A stretch of 33,045 nt of DNA from Yoonia sp. (GTDB lineage Bacteria > Pseudomonadota > Alphaproteobacteria > Rhodobacterales > Rhodobacteraceae), in NCBI GenBank assembly GCA_029252195.1, contig JAQXBV010000068.1:1-33045 (forward strand). Direction: 5' to 3'. How positions within the stretch are numbered: the first letter of the stretch is position 1; every line of letters starts with the position of its first letter. The notes under the pieces were generated by a model. It was not told where the DNA came from and did not search any database. It saw only the letters and a list, made by a program, of their open reading frames with translations. This document shows, piece by piece, positions 1-8,736 of this stretch. A program made the translations under genes and the position numbers.

Positions 1-1
1 C

Positions 2-118
2 AGCATTATGCCCGCCCAAGGCCACCCGCACGACTGGCCGTTCCACAGCGTGATGGGCGCCTTCGGGATGCGCAGCGATATCTACAAACCGGAGTTCGAC
101 TTGTTTCGGGCGGATTAG
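2..118 (+). CDS. C-terminal fragment of an unrecognised protein (5' end outside window)
   Basis: An open frame runs from the window edge to a TAG at 116-118 and encodes 38 residues ending in DIYKPEFDLFRAD. The fragment is rich in His, Phe and Asp (for example GHPHDWPFHSVMGAFGM) and reads like the end of a soluble protein. I do not recognise the family and assign no function. Its stop overlaps the stop of the convergent pssA gene by four bases (115-118), which supports both ends being real. The rest of the gene lies to the left of the window. Confidence 0.5.
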   Translation, partial: SIMPAQGHPHDWPFHSVMGAFGMRSDIYKPEFDLFRAD

Positions 119-864
119 GTGGGGTTCATCGCTTTCAATTGCGCTTGATACGCGCGGTAGGATAGCGGCAGCGTGGCGATATAAATCAGGTCAATCGCGA
201 TCAGCGTCCGCCACGGAAAGGTCATCACGCAAACGATAAAAATCACGCTGGCCACGACGACAAACGCGAGGTTTTTGCGCTTGATCGACGTGTGTTTGAT
301 CGAAAACGTCGGGATCGTGCTGACGGCGAGCAGACCGACGCCAAGGATATACATTGCGCGCACAATCGCGAAATCGACATTTTCCCAGCCTGAAAGCTGC
401 AGGAAAACGGGCAAAAGCGCGAGGCATGCGAGCGCGGGCGCCGGCACGCCTGTGAAAAAGCCCTTCGGCTTTACCGCAGCCTTTTCATCGTCCAGCGACA
501 GGTTGAAACGGGCAAGGCGTAGTGCGCAACAGACCGCGAGAACCAAGGAGGCCAACCAGCCAAGGTTTTCGTATTCGGTGCCCAGATAAAGCGTGTTGAA
601 GATCAAAATACCCGGGGCGATGCCGAAGTTGAAAAAATCGGCGAGCGTATCAAGTTCGGCGCCAAAGGGGCTCGCGGTATCGAGATAGCGGGCCAGTTTG
701 CCGTCCGCAGCATCAAGGAAAACCGCGATGAGGATGAACAACAATGCGGCCTCAAGGCGGCCTTCAAGGCTCATACGCACAGAGGTCATGCCCGCGCAAA
801 TCGCAAAGACCGTGATGACGCTTGGCGCAATCTGGCTCAATCTAATCCGACTATTTTCGACCAT
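115..864 (-). CDS. pssA: CDP-diacylglycerol--serine O-phosphatidyltransferase
   Basis: PssA makes phosphatidylserine from CDP-diacylglycerol and serine in the inner membrane, the first step towards phosphatidylethanolamine. The 249-residue product carries the complete CDP-alcohol phosphotransferase signature at residues 54-76: D54-G55, A58-R59, G68, D72 and D76 in the DG-x2-AR-x8-G-x3-D-x3-D spacing. About six to eight hydrophobic segments follow. I chose the ATG at 864 (MVENSRIRLS) because GAAGGAAAG lies just upstream. The frame stays open 22 more codons to 930, but that stretch is polar and has no good ribosome site. It lies 72 bp downstream of dgkA on the same strand and is probably co-transcribed with it. 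The substrate is inferred from family resemblance; another CDP-alcohol transferase is possible but less likely. Confidence 0.88.
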   Translation of the reverse strand: MVENSRIRLSQIAPSVITVFAICAGMTSVRMSLEGRLEAALLFILIAVFLDAADGKLARYLDTASPFGAELDTLADFFNFGIAPGILIFNTLYLGTEYENLGWLASLVLAVCCALRLARFNLSLDDEKAAVKPKGFFTGVPAPALACLALLPVFLQLSGWENVDFAIVRAMYILGVGLLAVSTIPTFSIKHTSIKRKNLAFVVVASVIFIVCVMTFPWRTLIAIDLIYIATLPLSYRAYQAQLKAMNPT

Positions 865-911
865 GCTGTTCTTTCCTTCGCCGTCATCTGCCAACCAGAT
901 GCGATACGACA

Positions 912-929
912 TGACCCTGTTTAGGGTCA
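912..929. promoter_or_regulatory. Inverted repeat between dgkA and pssA
   Basis: TGACCC, a six-base spacer and GGGTCA form a perfect 6-bp-arm inverted repeat in the 72-bp gap between dgkA and pssA. On the reverse strand it begins TTGACC, which could double as a weak -35 box for pssA. No T-run follows on either strand, so it is not a canonical terminator. An operator or a chance repeat are both possible. Confidence 0.25.
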
Positions 930-936
930 AGTCACG

Positions 937-1332
937 TCAAATGATACCCGCAAAGCCCGCGATCAGCGAGAGCAGATAAACGCCATTCGCAAAGAGCAGG
1001 CACATGGTGGCCAGCGACCCCAAATCCTTGGCGTCGCGCGCAAAAACCTCCCAGTTGGGGGCGAGATGATCAACAATGCATTCGATCGCCGTATTGAGCG
1101 CTTCGACGGCTACGAGCAACAAGAACAGGATCACAAACCCTGCGATTTCCATTGCCGTGGCACCGATGCCGATCAACAGGATCAGACACAGCCCAAAGAC
1201 CAGCATGATATGCCGGAATGCGGTTTCTTGCCAAAGTCGCTTGATGCCACCGATCGAATAGGTTGCTGCCGCGAAAAAGTGGCGCAAGCCAGTGATCCGC
1301 GTGGGTTTTGGACGGGGGGATGGGTCGGACAT
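937..1332 (-). CDS. dgkA: Diacylglycerol kinase (small integral-membrane type)
   Basis: DgkA phosphorylates diacylglycerol to phosphatidic acid in the inner membrane and so recycles lipid by-products. The 131-residue product has three hydrophobic segments and the family hallmark EALNTAIE at residues 77-84. It also has the N-terminal ETAFR stretch (36-40) with the conserved acidic residue. Length matches the prokaryotic DgkA family (about 120-130 residues). I start it at the ATG at 1332 (MSDPSPRPKP); a much longer upstream extension is open in this frame but has no family resemblance. It precedes pssA on the same strand, so the pair forms a small phospholipid unit. The C-terminus is hydrophobic and complete. 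Confidence 0.9.
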   Translation of the reverse strand: MSDPSPRPKPTRITGLRHFFAAATYSIGGIKRLWQETAFRHIMLVFGLCLILLIGIGATAMEIAGFVILFLLLVAVEALNTAIECIVDHLAPNWEVFARDAKDLGSLATMCLLFANGVYLLSLIAGFAGII

Positions 1333-1521
1333 TGTAAGTCTGCCTTTGTTTGGTCGCGAATGGGTCTGTTGCTTTTTGGGTGCAAATTGCGGGCAAAGCA
1401 AGGTGGGTGCCACTGTGGCCGCCGCGCAATAGCCGCAGATTCTCATTTTGGGCTGCTGGTGCCGTATATGCAGACGCGTTATCAAAATCAGGCTCGGGGG
1501 GGCATTGATTTGGATAATGCC

Positions 1522-2427
1522 ATGAACTGCGCCATTCTGTTTGCTGCCGCCCTTCTGACCTTTGCGACGCCTGCCATTTCTGAAGGCCGCGCGAATATCG
1601 GCGAGGGGCGCCTTTTTAACAACGATTATTTGGGCGACGGCAAAGACCGGTGGCACACAGGTTTTTACACCTACTCGAACATCCGTGCACGCGAGGCCTA
1701 TTCCGGCACAGAGGCTTTTGGAGATCTTATCGAATATCGGTTCCGTGCGGCTGTGATTGCGCCAAGCCGCCGCAGCGCCGCTCCCGGTGACCGCCCCTAT
1801 GCCGGCACCCTTTCTCTGGGGGTGCACACGCATTTTGATTATGGCGGCACGCAAGTGAACATTGGCGGAGATCTGGTGGCGATCGGGCCGAAAACCGGTC
1901 TTTCCGATTTCCAGCTCGCGGTCCATGATATCTATGACTTGCCCAATCCGCCTTAAGTGGCGCAACAGCTTGGCGATCAGGTCTTTTTGAACGGGGCCGT
2001 GGCCGCCTCACGGCGTTATGCGCTCAGTGACACGGTGACGGTACGCCCCTTTGTCGAAGCGATGGCGGGGACCGAAGCCTTGGTGCGTGTCGGTGGCGAT
2101 GTGATGATTGGGGCCGTCGGACAGGATGATTTACTGCTGCGCGATGTTGTAACTGGGCAACTCTATCGGGCCACCGAAAAGGCGGACGTTTCTGGCATTT
2201 CTTACCTTTTGGGGGCGGATCTGGCTACAGTTTTTGACAGCCGCTATTTGCCGCAAGACGCAGGGTATGCTGTGTCTGAAACACGCACACGCGCTAGGGC
2301 TGGTGTGTTTTGGCAATGGGCGGACGATGTCTCGTTCTTCTATGGGGCGACCTATTTGTCCGAAGAATTTCAAGGGCAGGGCGAGGGTCAGGTCGTGGGC
2401 TCGCTCAAGGTGAATTTCAACTTCTAA
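1522..2427 (+). pseudogene. LpxR-family lipid A-modifying outer-membrane protein, interrupted by one in-frame stop
   Basis: The LpxR family (DUF2219) are outer-membrane beta-barrels; characterised members remove the 3'-acyloxyacyl chain of lipid A. From the ATG at 1522 the frame gives a signal peptide (MNCAILFAAALLTFATPAIS), then NNDYLGDGKDRWHTGFYTYS-type family sequence, then GDRPYAG, then HDIYDLPNPP. A TAA interrupts at 1954-1956 (codon 145). The same frame resumes at once with VAQQLGDQVFLNG and runs to 2427, ending in alternating barrel-strand residues and a terminal Phe (KVNFNF). There is no frameshift and no visible deletion. A single C-to-T change in a CAA Gln codon would explain the stop. 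The two halves together match the family's usual length of about 300 residues. A GTG directly after the stop could in principle restart translation, but that product would have no signal peptide. I treat it as a recent pseudogene; a sequencing error is not excluded. Confidence 0.75.
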
Positions 2428-2543
2428 ATCAAAAGTGAACGGCCCAAGCCGAACAGGCGTGATCGAAACTTGGCTTGCGCGTTACGGTTGTCCCATAATT
2501 TCGCGCGCTCAATGACGCGAAAAAGTTGAGGCAGATAGCAGGC

Positions 2544-3602
2544 ATGAAAACGAGCTTTATTGGCACGTTTGTCATCTCCTGGTCACAGATCGAAATCGAC
2601 GGGCTGCAAGGTATGCCTGTGACGGATTTGACTGTGGGCACCGCGTGGTCTTGGACAGGCGAGGCGGTACGTGTGGACGGACCAAGTGGCATCTTGCCGT
2701 TGGGGCTGGCGACCGGAGAGGCAGACATTCGTAAGCGGGCGGGGGCAACCGTGAGCAAACTCTTGACATCCGTGCAGATGGACACCAGCAGGCTGGATAG
2801 CCCGCTGCTGCAAGACCCGTTATTTAACGACAGTTTTCGTGTGACGAACGGGTTTGATGTATGGACTGTAACGCTGATTGAGACGGGTGCGGGGCGCAAT
2901 CCTTTGTGCATGTTCCTTGATGAAATTCCGCCGCGCGCCACCCCGCTTTGGGTGGTCGATTACCACATGAAAGCGCACCTGCGCCAGCGAGAGACGGCAC
3001 AGCCTGCGGGCGTGATTTGCTTTACGCCCGGCACGATGATCATGACGCCAGAGGGCGCGCGCGATATCGCGAGCCTTGTCGAGGGCGACCGTGTGCAAAC
3101 CGCTGACAATGGCAGCGCCGAGGTCCTTTGGCTTGGCAAGCGGCGCGTCTCTGGCGCGCGCATGAAGGTGTCCCCCTCGCTGGTTCCTGTGCGTTTGCGG
3201 GCAGGGGCCTTGGACAAGGACGTGCCCGATGCAGGGCTTTTGGTGTCGCCTGACCACCGCATGGTCCTGCGTGGGCCACATGCGCGCGCGCTTTTTAACT
3301 GCGACGAGGTGCTGGTGGCCGCCCGCGATCTGGTCAACGATCACTCGATCCTGCGCGACCATTCCTTGCCAGACGTCACCTATATTCACATGATGCTGCC
3401 GCAGCACGAGATCGTCTTTGCCAATGGCGTTCCAACCGAAAGCTTCCATCCGGCTTGCGCTGACCTCAGCGCCATGGACGAGATTGAAGAAGGGCGCATT
3501 TATGACCGCCTGCCAGAGTTACGCGGTGATCTTGCCAACTATGGCGACTATGCCCGCCGTGTTTTGTCACAGAGCGAAGCGGCGATCCTTAACTCCGTGT
3601 GA
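2544..3602 (+). CDS. Hint (Hedgehog/intein) domain-containing protein
   Basis: The 352-residue product has an N-terminal beta-rich region of unknown role (residues 1 to about 150). It is followed by a Hint module of the type common in Roseobacter genomes. The module starts at C159 with CFTPGTMIMTPEGARDI, contains the histidine block SPDHRMVLRG, and ends with FANGVPTESFHPA. Hint folds in inteins and hedgehogs carry out self-cleavage. Here the end block keeps a His but has no His-Asn splice junction, so true protein splicing looks unlikely, while thioester-type cleavage at C159 remains conceivable. No signal peptide is evident. I prefer the ATG at 2544; a TTG six codons upstream is possible. 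The stop overlaps the convergent rhodanese gene by 14 bp. The substrate or partner is unknown. Confidence 0.8.
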   Translation: MKTSFIGTFVISWSQIEIDGLQGMPVTDLTVGTAWSWTGEAVRVDGPSGILPLGLATGEADIRKRAGATVSKLLTSVQMDTSRLDSPLLQDPLFNDSFRVTNGFDVWTVTLIETGAGRNPLCMFLDEIPPRATPLWVVDYHMKAHLRQRETAQPAGVICFTPGTMIMTPEGARDIASLVEGDRVQTADNGSAEVLWLGKRRVSGARMKVSPSLVPVRLRAGALDKDVPDAGLLVSPDHRMVLRGPHARALFNCDEVLVAARDLVNDHSILRDHSLPDVTYIHMMLPQHEIVFANGVPTESFHPACADLSAMDEIEEGRIYDRLPELRGDLANYGDYARRVLSQSEAAILNSV

Positions 3603-3978
3603 CGGGCCCGCCTTGGGCCTCCCATGTTGAAAATCCCTCGCGCAAATGGGCGCAAGGGAACCCCATGCCGTTGAGCGTGGCGACAGTGAGCGCCGAGCGC
3701 CAGCCAGAGGCGCAGTGAAAAACGAAGGTTTTATCCTGTCCGAAAACCTCCTTGAAATAGGGGCTTTCAGGATCGACCCAGAATTCGGCCATGCCACGCG
3801 GACAATGGAAGCTGCCCGGAATATACCCTGACCGCTCCCTTTCGCGCACATCACGCAGGTCCACGATGACCACATCTTCGCGGCCGACCATGCTGATCGC
3901 GTCTTTGGTCTCGACCTCTTCAATGCGAGCGCGTGCAGTCGCGACCATTTCGGCGGCGGAGATTTTAAGCGGGGTCAT
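3589..3978 (-). CDS. Rhodanese-like sulfurtransferase, single domain
   Basis: The 129-residue product is a single rhodanese domain. It has VVIVDLRDVRERERSGYIPGS at residues 36-56 and the active-site loop HCASGWRS with the persulfide-forming cysteine at C89. Single-domain rhodaneses carry sulfane sulfur to acceptors such as cyanide, thiols or partner proteins; the natural acceptor here is unknown. I start it at the ATG at 3978 (MTPLKISAAE), preceded by AAGGAAAACCAA; an upstream start at 4020 is less well supported. The insertion between the first half and the active loop (residues 62-80, EFWVDPESPYFKEVF) is typical of a subfamily with an extended loop. The gene is divergent from the glycine riboswitch region, so the two promoters share about 95 bp. 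Confidence 0.85.
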   Translation of the reverse strand: MTPLKISAAEMVATARARIEEVETKDAISMVGREDVVIVDLRDVRERERSGYIPGSFHCPRGMAEFWVDPESPYFKEVFGQDKTFVFHCASGWRSALTVATLNGMGFPCAHLREGFSTWEAQGGPVTRS

Positions 3979-4043
3979 TTGGTTTTCCTTTATCAAGCAG
4001 CTTTGCGCTGAACATAGCATGCTTGCGACGCTTCACAATTCAC

Positions 4044-4072
4044 TTGCGCCAATTTGCGCGGCACCGTAGCTT
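4044..4072 (+). promoter_or_regulatory. Possible promoter of the glycine riboswitch-gcv transcript
   Basis: TTGCGC at 4044-4049 and TAGCTT at 4067-4072 are separated by 17 bp. Both boxes match the sigma-70 consensus only partly. The placement would start RNA around 4079, at the base of the first aptamer, and this position is the main argument for it. Confidence 0.3.
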
Positions 4073-4073
4073 G

Positions 4074-4234
4074 CCCCCGACTCGATGGGAGAACCGCGCA
4101 AGCGGTGCCGAAGGAGCAACCGCCCCGGAAACTCTCAGGCCCAAGGACCGTCGGATCATGTGAAGACTCTGGAGAGAGATGCAAACGCATCCGCCGAAGG
4201 GATAATGATCTCAGGCGCACGGACAGAGGGGGCA
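4074..4234 (+). promoter_or_regulatory. Tandem glycine riboswitch upstream of gcvT
   Basis: Two glycine aptamers sit in series. The first (about 4077-4154) shows GGGAGA, then CCGAAGGAGCAACC, then AAACTCTCAGGCCCAAGGACC, closed by a CCGAC/GTCGG P1 pairing (4077-4081 with 4150-4154). The second (about 4165-4234) shows GGAGAGA, then CCGCCGAAGGGATAATGATC, then TCAGGCGCACGGACAGAGG, with a CTCT/AGAG base pairing. This arrangement matches the known family upstream of gcv operons, where glycine binding usually turns expression on. The second aptamer has a short form of the CAA-containing loop. About 50 bases (4235-4283) separate it from the gcvT start and would hold the expression platform. I see no clear terminator with a T-run there, so control may act on translation initiation. 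Confidence 0.92.
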
Positions 4235-4283
4235 TCACTGCGTAGGCTAATGCCCGCGCCTGAATGATGCCAAAGGGGTTTCT

Positions 4284-5399
4284 ATGTCTGATTTGCTGCA
4301 CACGCCGCTCCATGATTTTCATGTGGAACAGGGGGCCAAAATGGTGCCGTTCGCGGGCTATGATATGCCCGTTCAATATCCGCTGGGTGTGATGAGAGAG
4401 CACATTCAAACGCGGGAAAGTGCGGGCCTGTTTGACATCAGCCACATGGGCCAAGTCATTGTGCGCGGCCCTGACTATGCCACTGCCGCCTTGGCCCTTG
4501 AGGCGCTGATCCCTGTCGATACTCTGGACCTTGCAGAGAACCGCCAGCGTTATGGGTTCTTTACCAATGCCAATGGCGGGATCACCGACGACCTGATGCT
4601 GGCCAATCGCGGCGATCACATTTTTGTCGTTGTGAACGCAGCCTGCAAAGGGGCCGATATTGCGCATATGACCGCGCATATGCCCGCAGGCGTGACCGTG
4701 ACCGAGATCACCGACCGCGCGCTTCTCGCCCTGCAAGGCCCGCGCGCTGAAGAGGCGCTCGCGACCCTCAACCCCGTCGTGCGCGACATGGGCTTTATGG
4801 ACGTCGCAACCGTCACACTCAATGGCGCGGAATGCTGGGTGTCGCGCTCGGGCTATACAGGCGAAGACGGTTTCGAGATATCGGTGCCAAATGACGCCGC
4901 CGTTGCCCTCGCCAATGCTCTGCTCGCCCATGAGGCGGTGGAACTGATCGGCCTCGGTGCGCGCGATAGCTTGCGCCTTGAAGGCGGGCTTTGCCTCTAT
5001 GGCCATGACGTTGACGAGACCGTCACGCCCGCCCAAGCGGCGCTCACATGGGCGATCCAGAAGGTGCGCCGCACTGGAGGTGCGCGGGCTGGGGGCTTTA
5101 TCGGCGCTGACGTCGTGCTGGCGGAAATCGCAAACGGCGCGCCCCGCAAGCGCGTTGGCCTGATCCCCGAAGGCCGTGCGCCCATGCGCGAAGGCGTAGA
5201 GCTTTTCGCGGATGAGACCGCCACTACCCCTCTCGGCAAAATCACCTCTGGTGGCTTTGGCCCCACAGTCGGGCATCCTGTCGCCATGGGCTATCTGCCC
5301 GCTGGCCACACAGGTCCGGTTTTTGGCGAGTTGCGCGGCAAACGCTTACCGCTCACTCTCGCGAAACTCCCCTTTACCCCTGCAAATTTCAAACGATAA
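4284..5399 (+). CDS. gcvT: Glycine cleavage system T protein (aminomethyltransferase)
   Basis: GcvT takes the aminomethyl group from lipoylated H protein and transfers the carbon to tetrahydrofolate, giving methylene-THF and ammonia in the cytosol. The 371-residue product matches the family length. It has the N-terminal HTPLHDFHVEQGAKMVPFAG stretch, the folate-site motif GGITDDLM (TDD at 101-103 contains the conserved catalytic Asp), SGYTGEDGFE, and GLGARDSLRLEGGLCLYGHD. The C-terminal barrel domain ends with LAKLPFTPANFKR. It starts 50 bp after the glycine riboswitch and is followed 17 bp later by gcvH, then gcvP, so the operon order is T-H-P. The L protein (lipoamide dehydrogenase) is not in the window. 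Confidence 0.97.
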   Translation: MSDLLHTPLHDFHVEQGAKMVPFAGYDMPVQYPLGVMREHIQTRESAGLFDISHMGQVIVRGPDYATAALALEALIPVDTLDLAENRQRYGFFTNANGGITDDLMLANRGDHIFVVVNAACKGADIAHMTAHMPAGVTVTEITDRALLALQGPRAEEALATLNPVVRDMGFMDVATVTLNGAECWVSRSGYTGEDGFEISVPNDAAVALANALLAHEAVELIGLGARDSLRLEGGLCLYGHDVDETVTPAQAALTWAIQKVRRTGGARAGGFIGADVVLAEIANGAPRKRVGLIPEGRAPMREGVELFADETATTPLGKITSGGFGPTVGHPVAMGYLPAGHTGPVFGELRGKRLPLTLAKLPFTPANFKR

Positions 5400-5416
5400 G
5401 AAAAGGAACACCCGGT

Positions 5417-5776
5417 ATGAAATTCACTGAAGAACACGAATGGCTCCGCGAAGAAGACGGCGTCATCGTCGTCGGCATCACAGAGCACGCGGCCACGCAA
5501 TTGGGCGATATCGTCTTTGTCGAACTGCCTGATGTCGGCACGACAGTGACCAAAGACGAAGAAGTGGTCGTCATTGAATCCGTGAAAGCCGCCTCCGACA
5601 TTCTCGCCCCCATCGACGGCGAAATCGTCGAGGTCAACGAGGCCCTCACCGACAACCCGGCGACCGTGAACGAAGACCCGATCGGTGGCGGCTGGATGTT
5701 CAAGATCGCGCCCTCCGATCCGTCCCAGATGGACGAATATATGGACGAAGCCGCTTACAAAAAATTAGTCGACTAA
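5417..5776 (+). CDS. gcvH: Glycine cleavage system H protein (lipoyl carrier)
   Basis: GcvH is the 119-residue lipoylated shuttle that carries the aminomethyl intermediate from GcvP to GcvT and passes electrons to the L protein. It begins MKFTEEHEWLREEDG, as in the family. The lipoylation site is K57 within ESVKAASDI. GDIVFVELPDVG before it and the GGGWMFKI-like tail (IGGGWMFKIAPSDPSQMDEY) after it complete the fold. AAAGGAAC lies upstream of the ATG. Length and motifs are intact and nothing is unusual. Confidence 0.97.
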   Translation: MKFTEEHEWLREEDGVIVVGITEHAATQLGDIVFVELPDVGTTVTKDEEVVVIESVKAASDILAPIDGEIVEVNEALTDNPATVNEDPIGGGWMFKIAPSDPSQMDEYMDEAAYKKLVD

Positions 5777-5788
5777 GGACCCGCGCCA

Positions 5789-8632
5789 ATGCCCTATGCA
5801 CCTACCGCCTACCTGCCCTATGACTTTGCCAACCGCCGTCACATCGGCCCGTCTCCGGCGGAAATGGAGGAGATGCTCAAGGTCGTTGGCGCGCCCTCTC
5901 TGGCCGCTTTGATCGACGATACTTTGCCCGCAAAGATCCGTCAGAAAGCGCCGCTCAACTTTGGCAAACCCAAATCCGAGCGCGAACTGCTGCACCATAT
6001 GAAGCTGGTCTCAAAGAAGAACCAGGTGCTGACCTCGCTGATTGGCCAAGGCTATCACGGCACCGTCACGCCGCCCGTGATCCAGCGCAACATCTTTGAA
6101 AATCCGGCGTGGTATACCGCTTATACACCCTATCAGCCCGAGATTTCCCAAGGTCGCCTTGAGGCGCTGTTGAACTTCCAGACGATGGTTTCCGATATGA
6201 CCGGACTGGAAATCGCCAATGCCTCGCTCTTGGACGAGGCCACCGCCTGCGCCGAGGCGATGACCATGGCGCAGCGCATTTCCAAATCGAAGGTGAAGGC
6301 CTTCTTTGTTGACGAAAACTGCCATCCGCAGAACATCGCCGTCATGCAAACCCGCGCAGCGCCGCTTGGGATCGAGATCATCATCGGGTCGCCCGACGGG
6401 CTGGAAGCCTCAGCCGTCTTTGGCGCGATTTTCCAGTTTCCGGGCACCACGGGCCATCTGCGCGACTTTACCGCGCATATTGCAAGCCTGCACGCGGTGG
6501 GGGGGATCGGCATCATTTCCGCCGATCCGCTGTCCTTGACGCTTTTCAAGGAACCGGGTGCTATGGGCGCGGATATTGCCGTGGGCTCGACCCAGCGTTT
6601 TGGGGTGCCCGTCGGTTATGGTGGCCCGCACGCGGCCTATATGGCGACCAAGGCCAACCTTGCGCGCAACATGCCCGGCCGTATCGTTGGCGTGTCGATT
6701 GATGCGCACGGCAACAAAGCTTACCGCCTGTCCCTGCAAACCCGCGAGCAGCATATCCGCCGCGAAAAAGCGACCTCCAACGTCTGCACCGCCCAAGCGC
6801 TTTTGGCGGTCATGGCGGGCTTTTACGCGGTGTTCCACGGCCCCGAGGGCCTGCGCGCGATTGCTCAGCGTATCCACCGCAAAACCGTGCGGCTGGTCGA
6901 GGGATTAGAGGCGGGCGGCTATAAGATCGAGCAAGAGCACTTCTTTGATACTGTCACCTTGAACGTCGGCGCCGAGCGCGACGCTATCATGGCGCGTGCT
7001 GTTGAAAACGGCGTGAACCTGCGGGCAATTGGCGACAATCGGATCGGGATCACGCTCGACGAGTTGACCCGTCGCGATGTGACCGAAGCCGTCTGGCGCG
7101 CCTTTAGCATCGAGGCCGAGGACGACGCGCATGAGGTCGCGTATCGCTTGCCTGATGCGCTGGTGCGGCAAACCGATTACCTGACCCACCCCGTGTTCCA
7201 CATGAACCGCGCCGAGACCGAGATGATGCGTTACATGCGCCGCTTGGCGGACCGTGATCTGGCGCTGGACCGCGCGATGATCCCGCTTGGCTCTTGTACG
7301 ATGAAGCTGAATTCGGCGGCTGAAATGATGCCCGTGTCTTGGCCGGAATTTGCGCTGATGCACCCGTTCTGCCCTGATGATCAGGCGCTGGGCTATAAGG
7401 AAATGATCGACGATCTATCTGCCAAGCTTTGTGAAGTGACGGGCTATGCTGCGATCTCGATGCAGCCCAATTCGGGCGCGCAGGGTGAATATGCGGGCCT
7501 TTTGACAATTGCCGCTTATCACCGCGCCAACGGCCAAGGTCATCGCAATGTCTGCCTGATCCCGATGTCCGCGCATGGCACCAACCCCGCCTCGGCGCAT
7601 ATGGTTGGCTGGAACGTCGTGCCGATCAAATCGGCGGCCAATGGTGATATTGATCTGGTGGACTTCAGGGCCAAGGCCGAGCAGCACAAAGACAACCTGG
7701 CTGCTTGCATGATCACCTATCCCTCGACCCATGGCGTCTTCGAGGAAACCGTCATTGACGTCTGCGACATTACCCATGCGGCGGGCGGTCAGGTCTATAT
7801 CGACGGCGCCAATATGAACGCGATGGTGGGGCTTTCCCGTCCCAGTGATCTGGGCGGCGATGTCAGCCACCTGAACCTGCACAAGACCTTCTGCATTCCG
7901 CATGGCGGCGGTGGTCCGGGTATGGGGCCGATTGGCGTGAAGCCGCATCTGATTCCACACCTTCCGGGAAACCCGAACGGCGGTGATGGACCTGTGTCTG
8001 CGGCACCTTATGGCTCGCCCAGCTTGCTGCCGATCTCTTGGGCCTATGTTTTGATGATGGGCGGCGAGGGGCTGACACAGGCCACCCGCGTTGCGATCCT
8101 GAACGCCAACTATATCGCCAAGCGGCTCGAAGGGGCGTTTGATGTGCTCTACAAAGGTCCGACAGGCCGCGTTGCCCACGAATGTATTATCGACACGCGC
8201 CCCTTTGCCGAAAGTGCGCATGTGACAGTGGACGATATCGCCAAGCGCCTGATGGACGCGGGGTTTCACGCGCCCACGATGTCTTGGCCTGTCGCAGGGA
8301 CGCTCATGATCGAGCCGACCGAGAGCGAGACCAAAGCCGAACTTGACCGCTTTTGCGACGCGATGCTGGCAATCCGCGAGGAAATCCGCGCTATTGAAAA
8401 CGGCGAGATGCCAAAGGAAAACAACGCCCTCAAGAACGCGCCACACACCGTCGAAGACCTCGTATCCGATTGGGACCGGCCCTATACGCGCGAGCAAGGT
8501 TGCTTTCCCAAAGGGGCGTTCCGCGTCGATAAATACTGGCCACCTGTGAACCGCGTGGACAATGTTTATGGCGACAGACACCTCGTTTGCACTTGCCCAC
8601 CAATGGAAGACTACCTCGACGCTGCCGAGTAA
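5789..8632 (+). CDS. gcvP: Glycine dehydrogenase (decarboxylating), P protein, single-chain form
   Basis: GcvP is the PLP enzyme that decarboxylates glycine and loads the aminomethyl group onto lipoyl-GcvH. At 947 residues it is the fused, single-polypeptide form, not the two-subunit form. The N-terminal half contains [20 protein letters not shown] and the C-terminal half contains [20 protein letters not shown]. The PLP-binding lysine is K699 in [20 protein letters not shown]. The ATG at 5789 lies 12 bp after the gcvH stop, in the same transcript under the glycine riboswitch. The C-terminus ([20 protein letters not shown]) is complete. The next gene starts 104 bp downstream with its own ribosome site, so read-through from this operon into the transporter genes is possible but not shown. 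Confidence 0.97.
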   Translation: MPYAPTAYLPYDFANRRHIGPSPAEMEEMLKVVGAPSLAALIDDTLPAKIRQKAPLNFGKPKSERELLHHMKLVSKKNQVLTSLIGQGYHGTVTPPVIQRNIFENPAWYTAYTPYQPEISQGRLEALLNFQTMVSDMTGLEIANASLLDEATACAEAMTMAQRISKSKVKAFFVDENCHPQNIAVMQTRAAPLGIEIIIGSPDGLEASAVFGAIFQFPGTTGHLRDFTAHIASLHAVGGIGIISADPLSLTLFKEPGAMGADIAVGSTQRFGVPVGYGGPHAAYMATKANLARNMPGRIVGVSIDAHGNKAYRLSLQTREQHIRREKATSNVCTAQALLAVMAGFYAVFHGPEGLRAIAQRIHRKTVRLVEGLEAGGYKIEQEHFFDTVTLNVGAERDAIMARAVENGVNLRAIGDNRIGITLDELTRRDVTEAVWRAFSIEAEDDAHEVAYRLPDALVRQTDYLTHPVFHMNRAETEMMRYMRRLADRDLALDRAMIPLGSCTMKLNSAAEMMPVSWPEFALMHPFCPDDQALGYKEMIDDLSAKLCEVTGYAAISMQPNSGAQGEYAGLLTIAAYHRANGQGHRNVCLIPMSAHGTNPASAHMVGWNVVPIKSAANGDIDLVDFRAKAEQHKDNLAACMITYPSTHGVFEETVIDVCDITHAAGGQVYIDGANMNAMVGLSRPSDLGGDVSHLNLHKTFCIPHGGGGPGMGPIGVKPHLIPHLPGNPNGGDGPVSAAPYGSPSLLPISWAYVLMMGGEGLTQATRVAILNANYIAKRLEGAFDVLYKGPTGRVAHECIIDTRPFAESAHVTVDDIAKRLMDAGFHAPTMSWPVAGTLMIEPTESETKAELDRFCDAMLAIREEIRAIENGEMPKENNALKNAPHTVEDLVSDWDRPYTREQGCFPKGAFRVDKYWPPVNRVDNVYGDRHLVCTCPPMEDYLDAAE

Positions 8633-8736
8633 AACAGCGAAGGGCTCGCAGCTTGTAGCCGGATTTCATGGGAATTCGGTTGCATTGGCGGTCCCTTTTA
8701 AGTGTTAATACGGCAACTCACAGGGAGACTACAAAA

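Noticed and set aside
937..1965. A 342-residue reverse frame ending in DgkA
   Set aside because: Only the last 131 residues resemble DgkA. The upstream part overlaps the LpxR gene antisense and has no membrane or family pattern.
4054..4267. Two short ORFs over the gcvT leader
   Set aside because: They fall exactly on the tandem glycine riboswitch, and the codon pattern reflects aptamer sequence.
8680..8708. Promoter TTGCAT-17-TGTTAA before the binding-protein gene
   Set aside because: The boxes match poorly and the spacing alone is not enough, so it is only mentioned in the gene entry.
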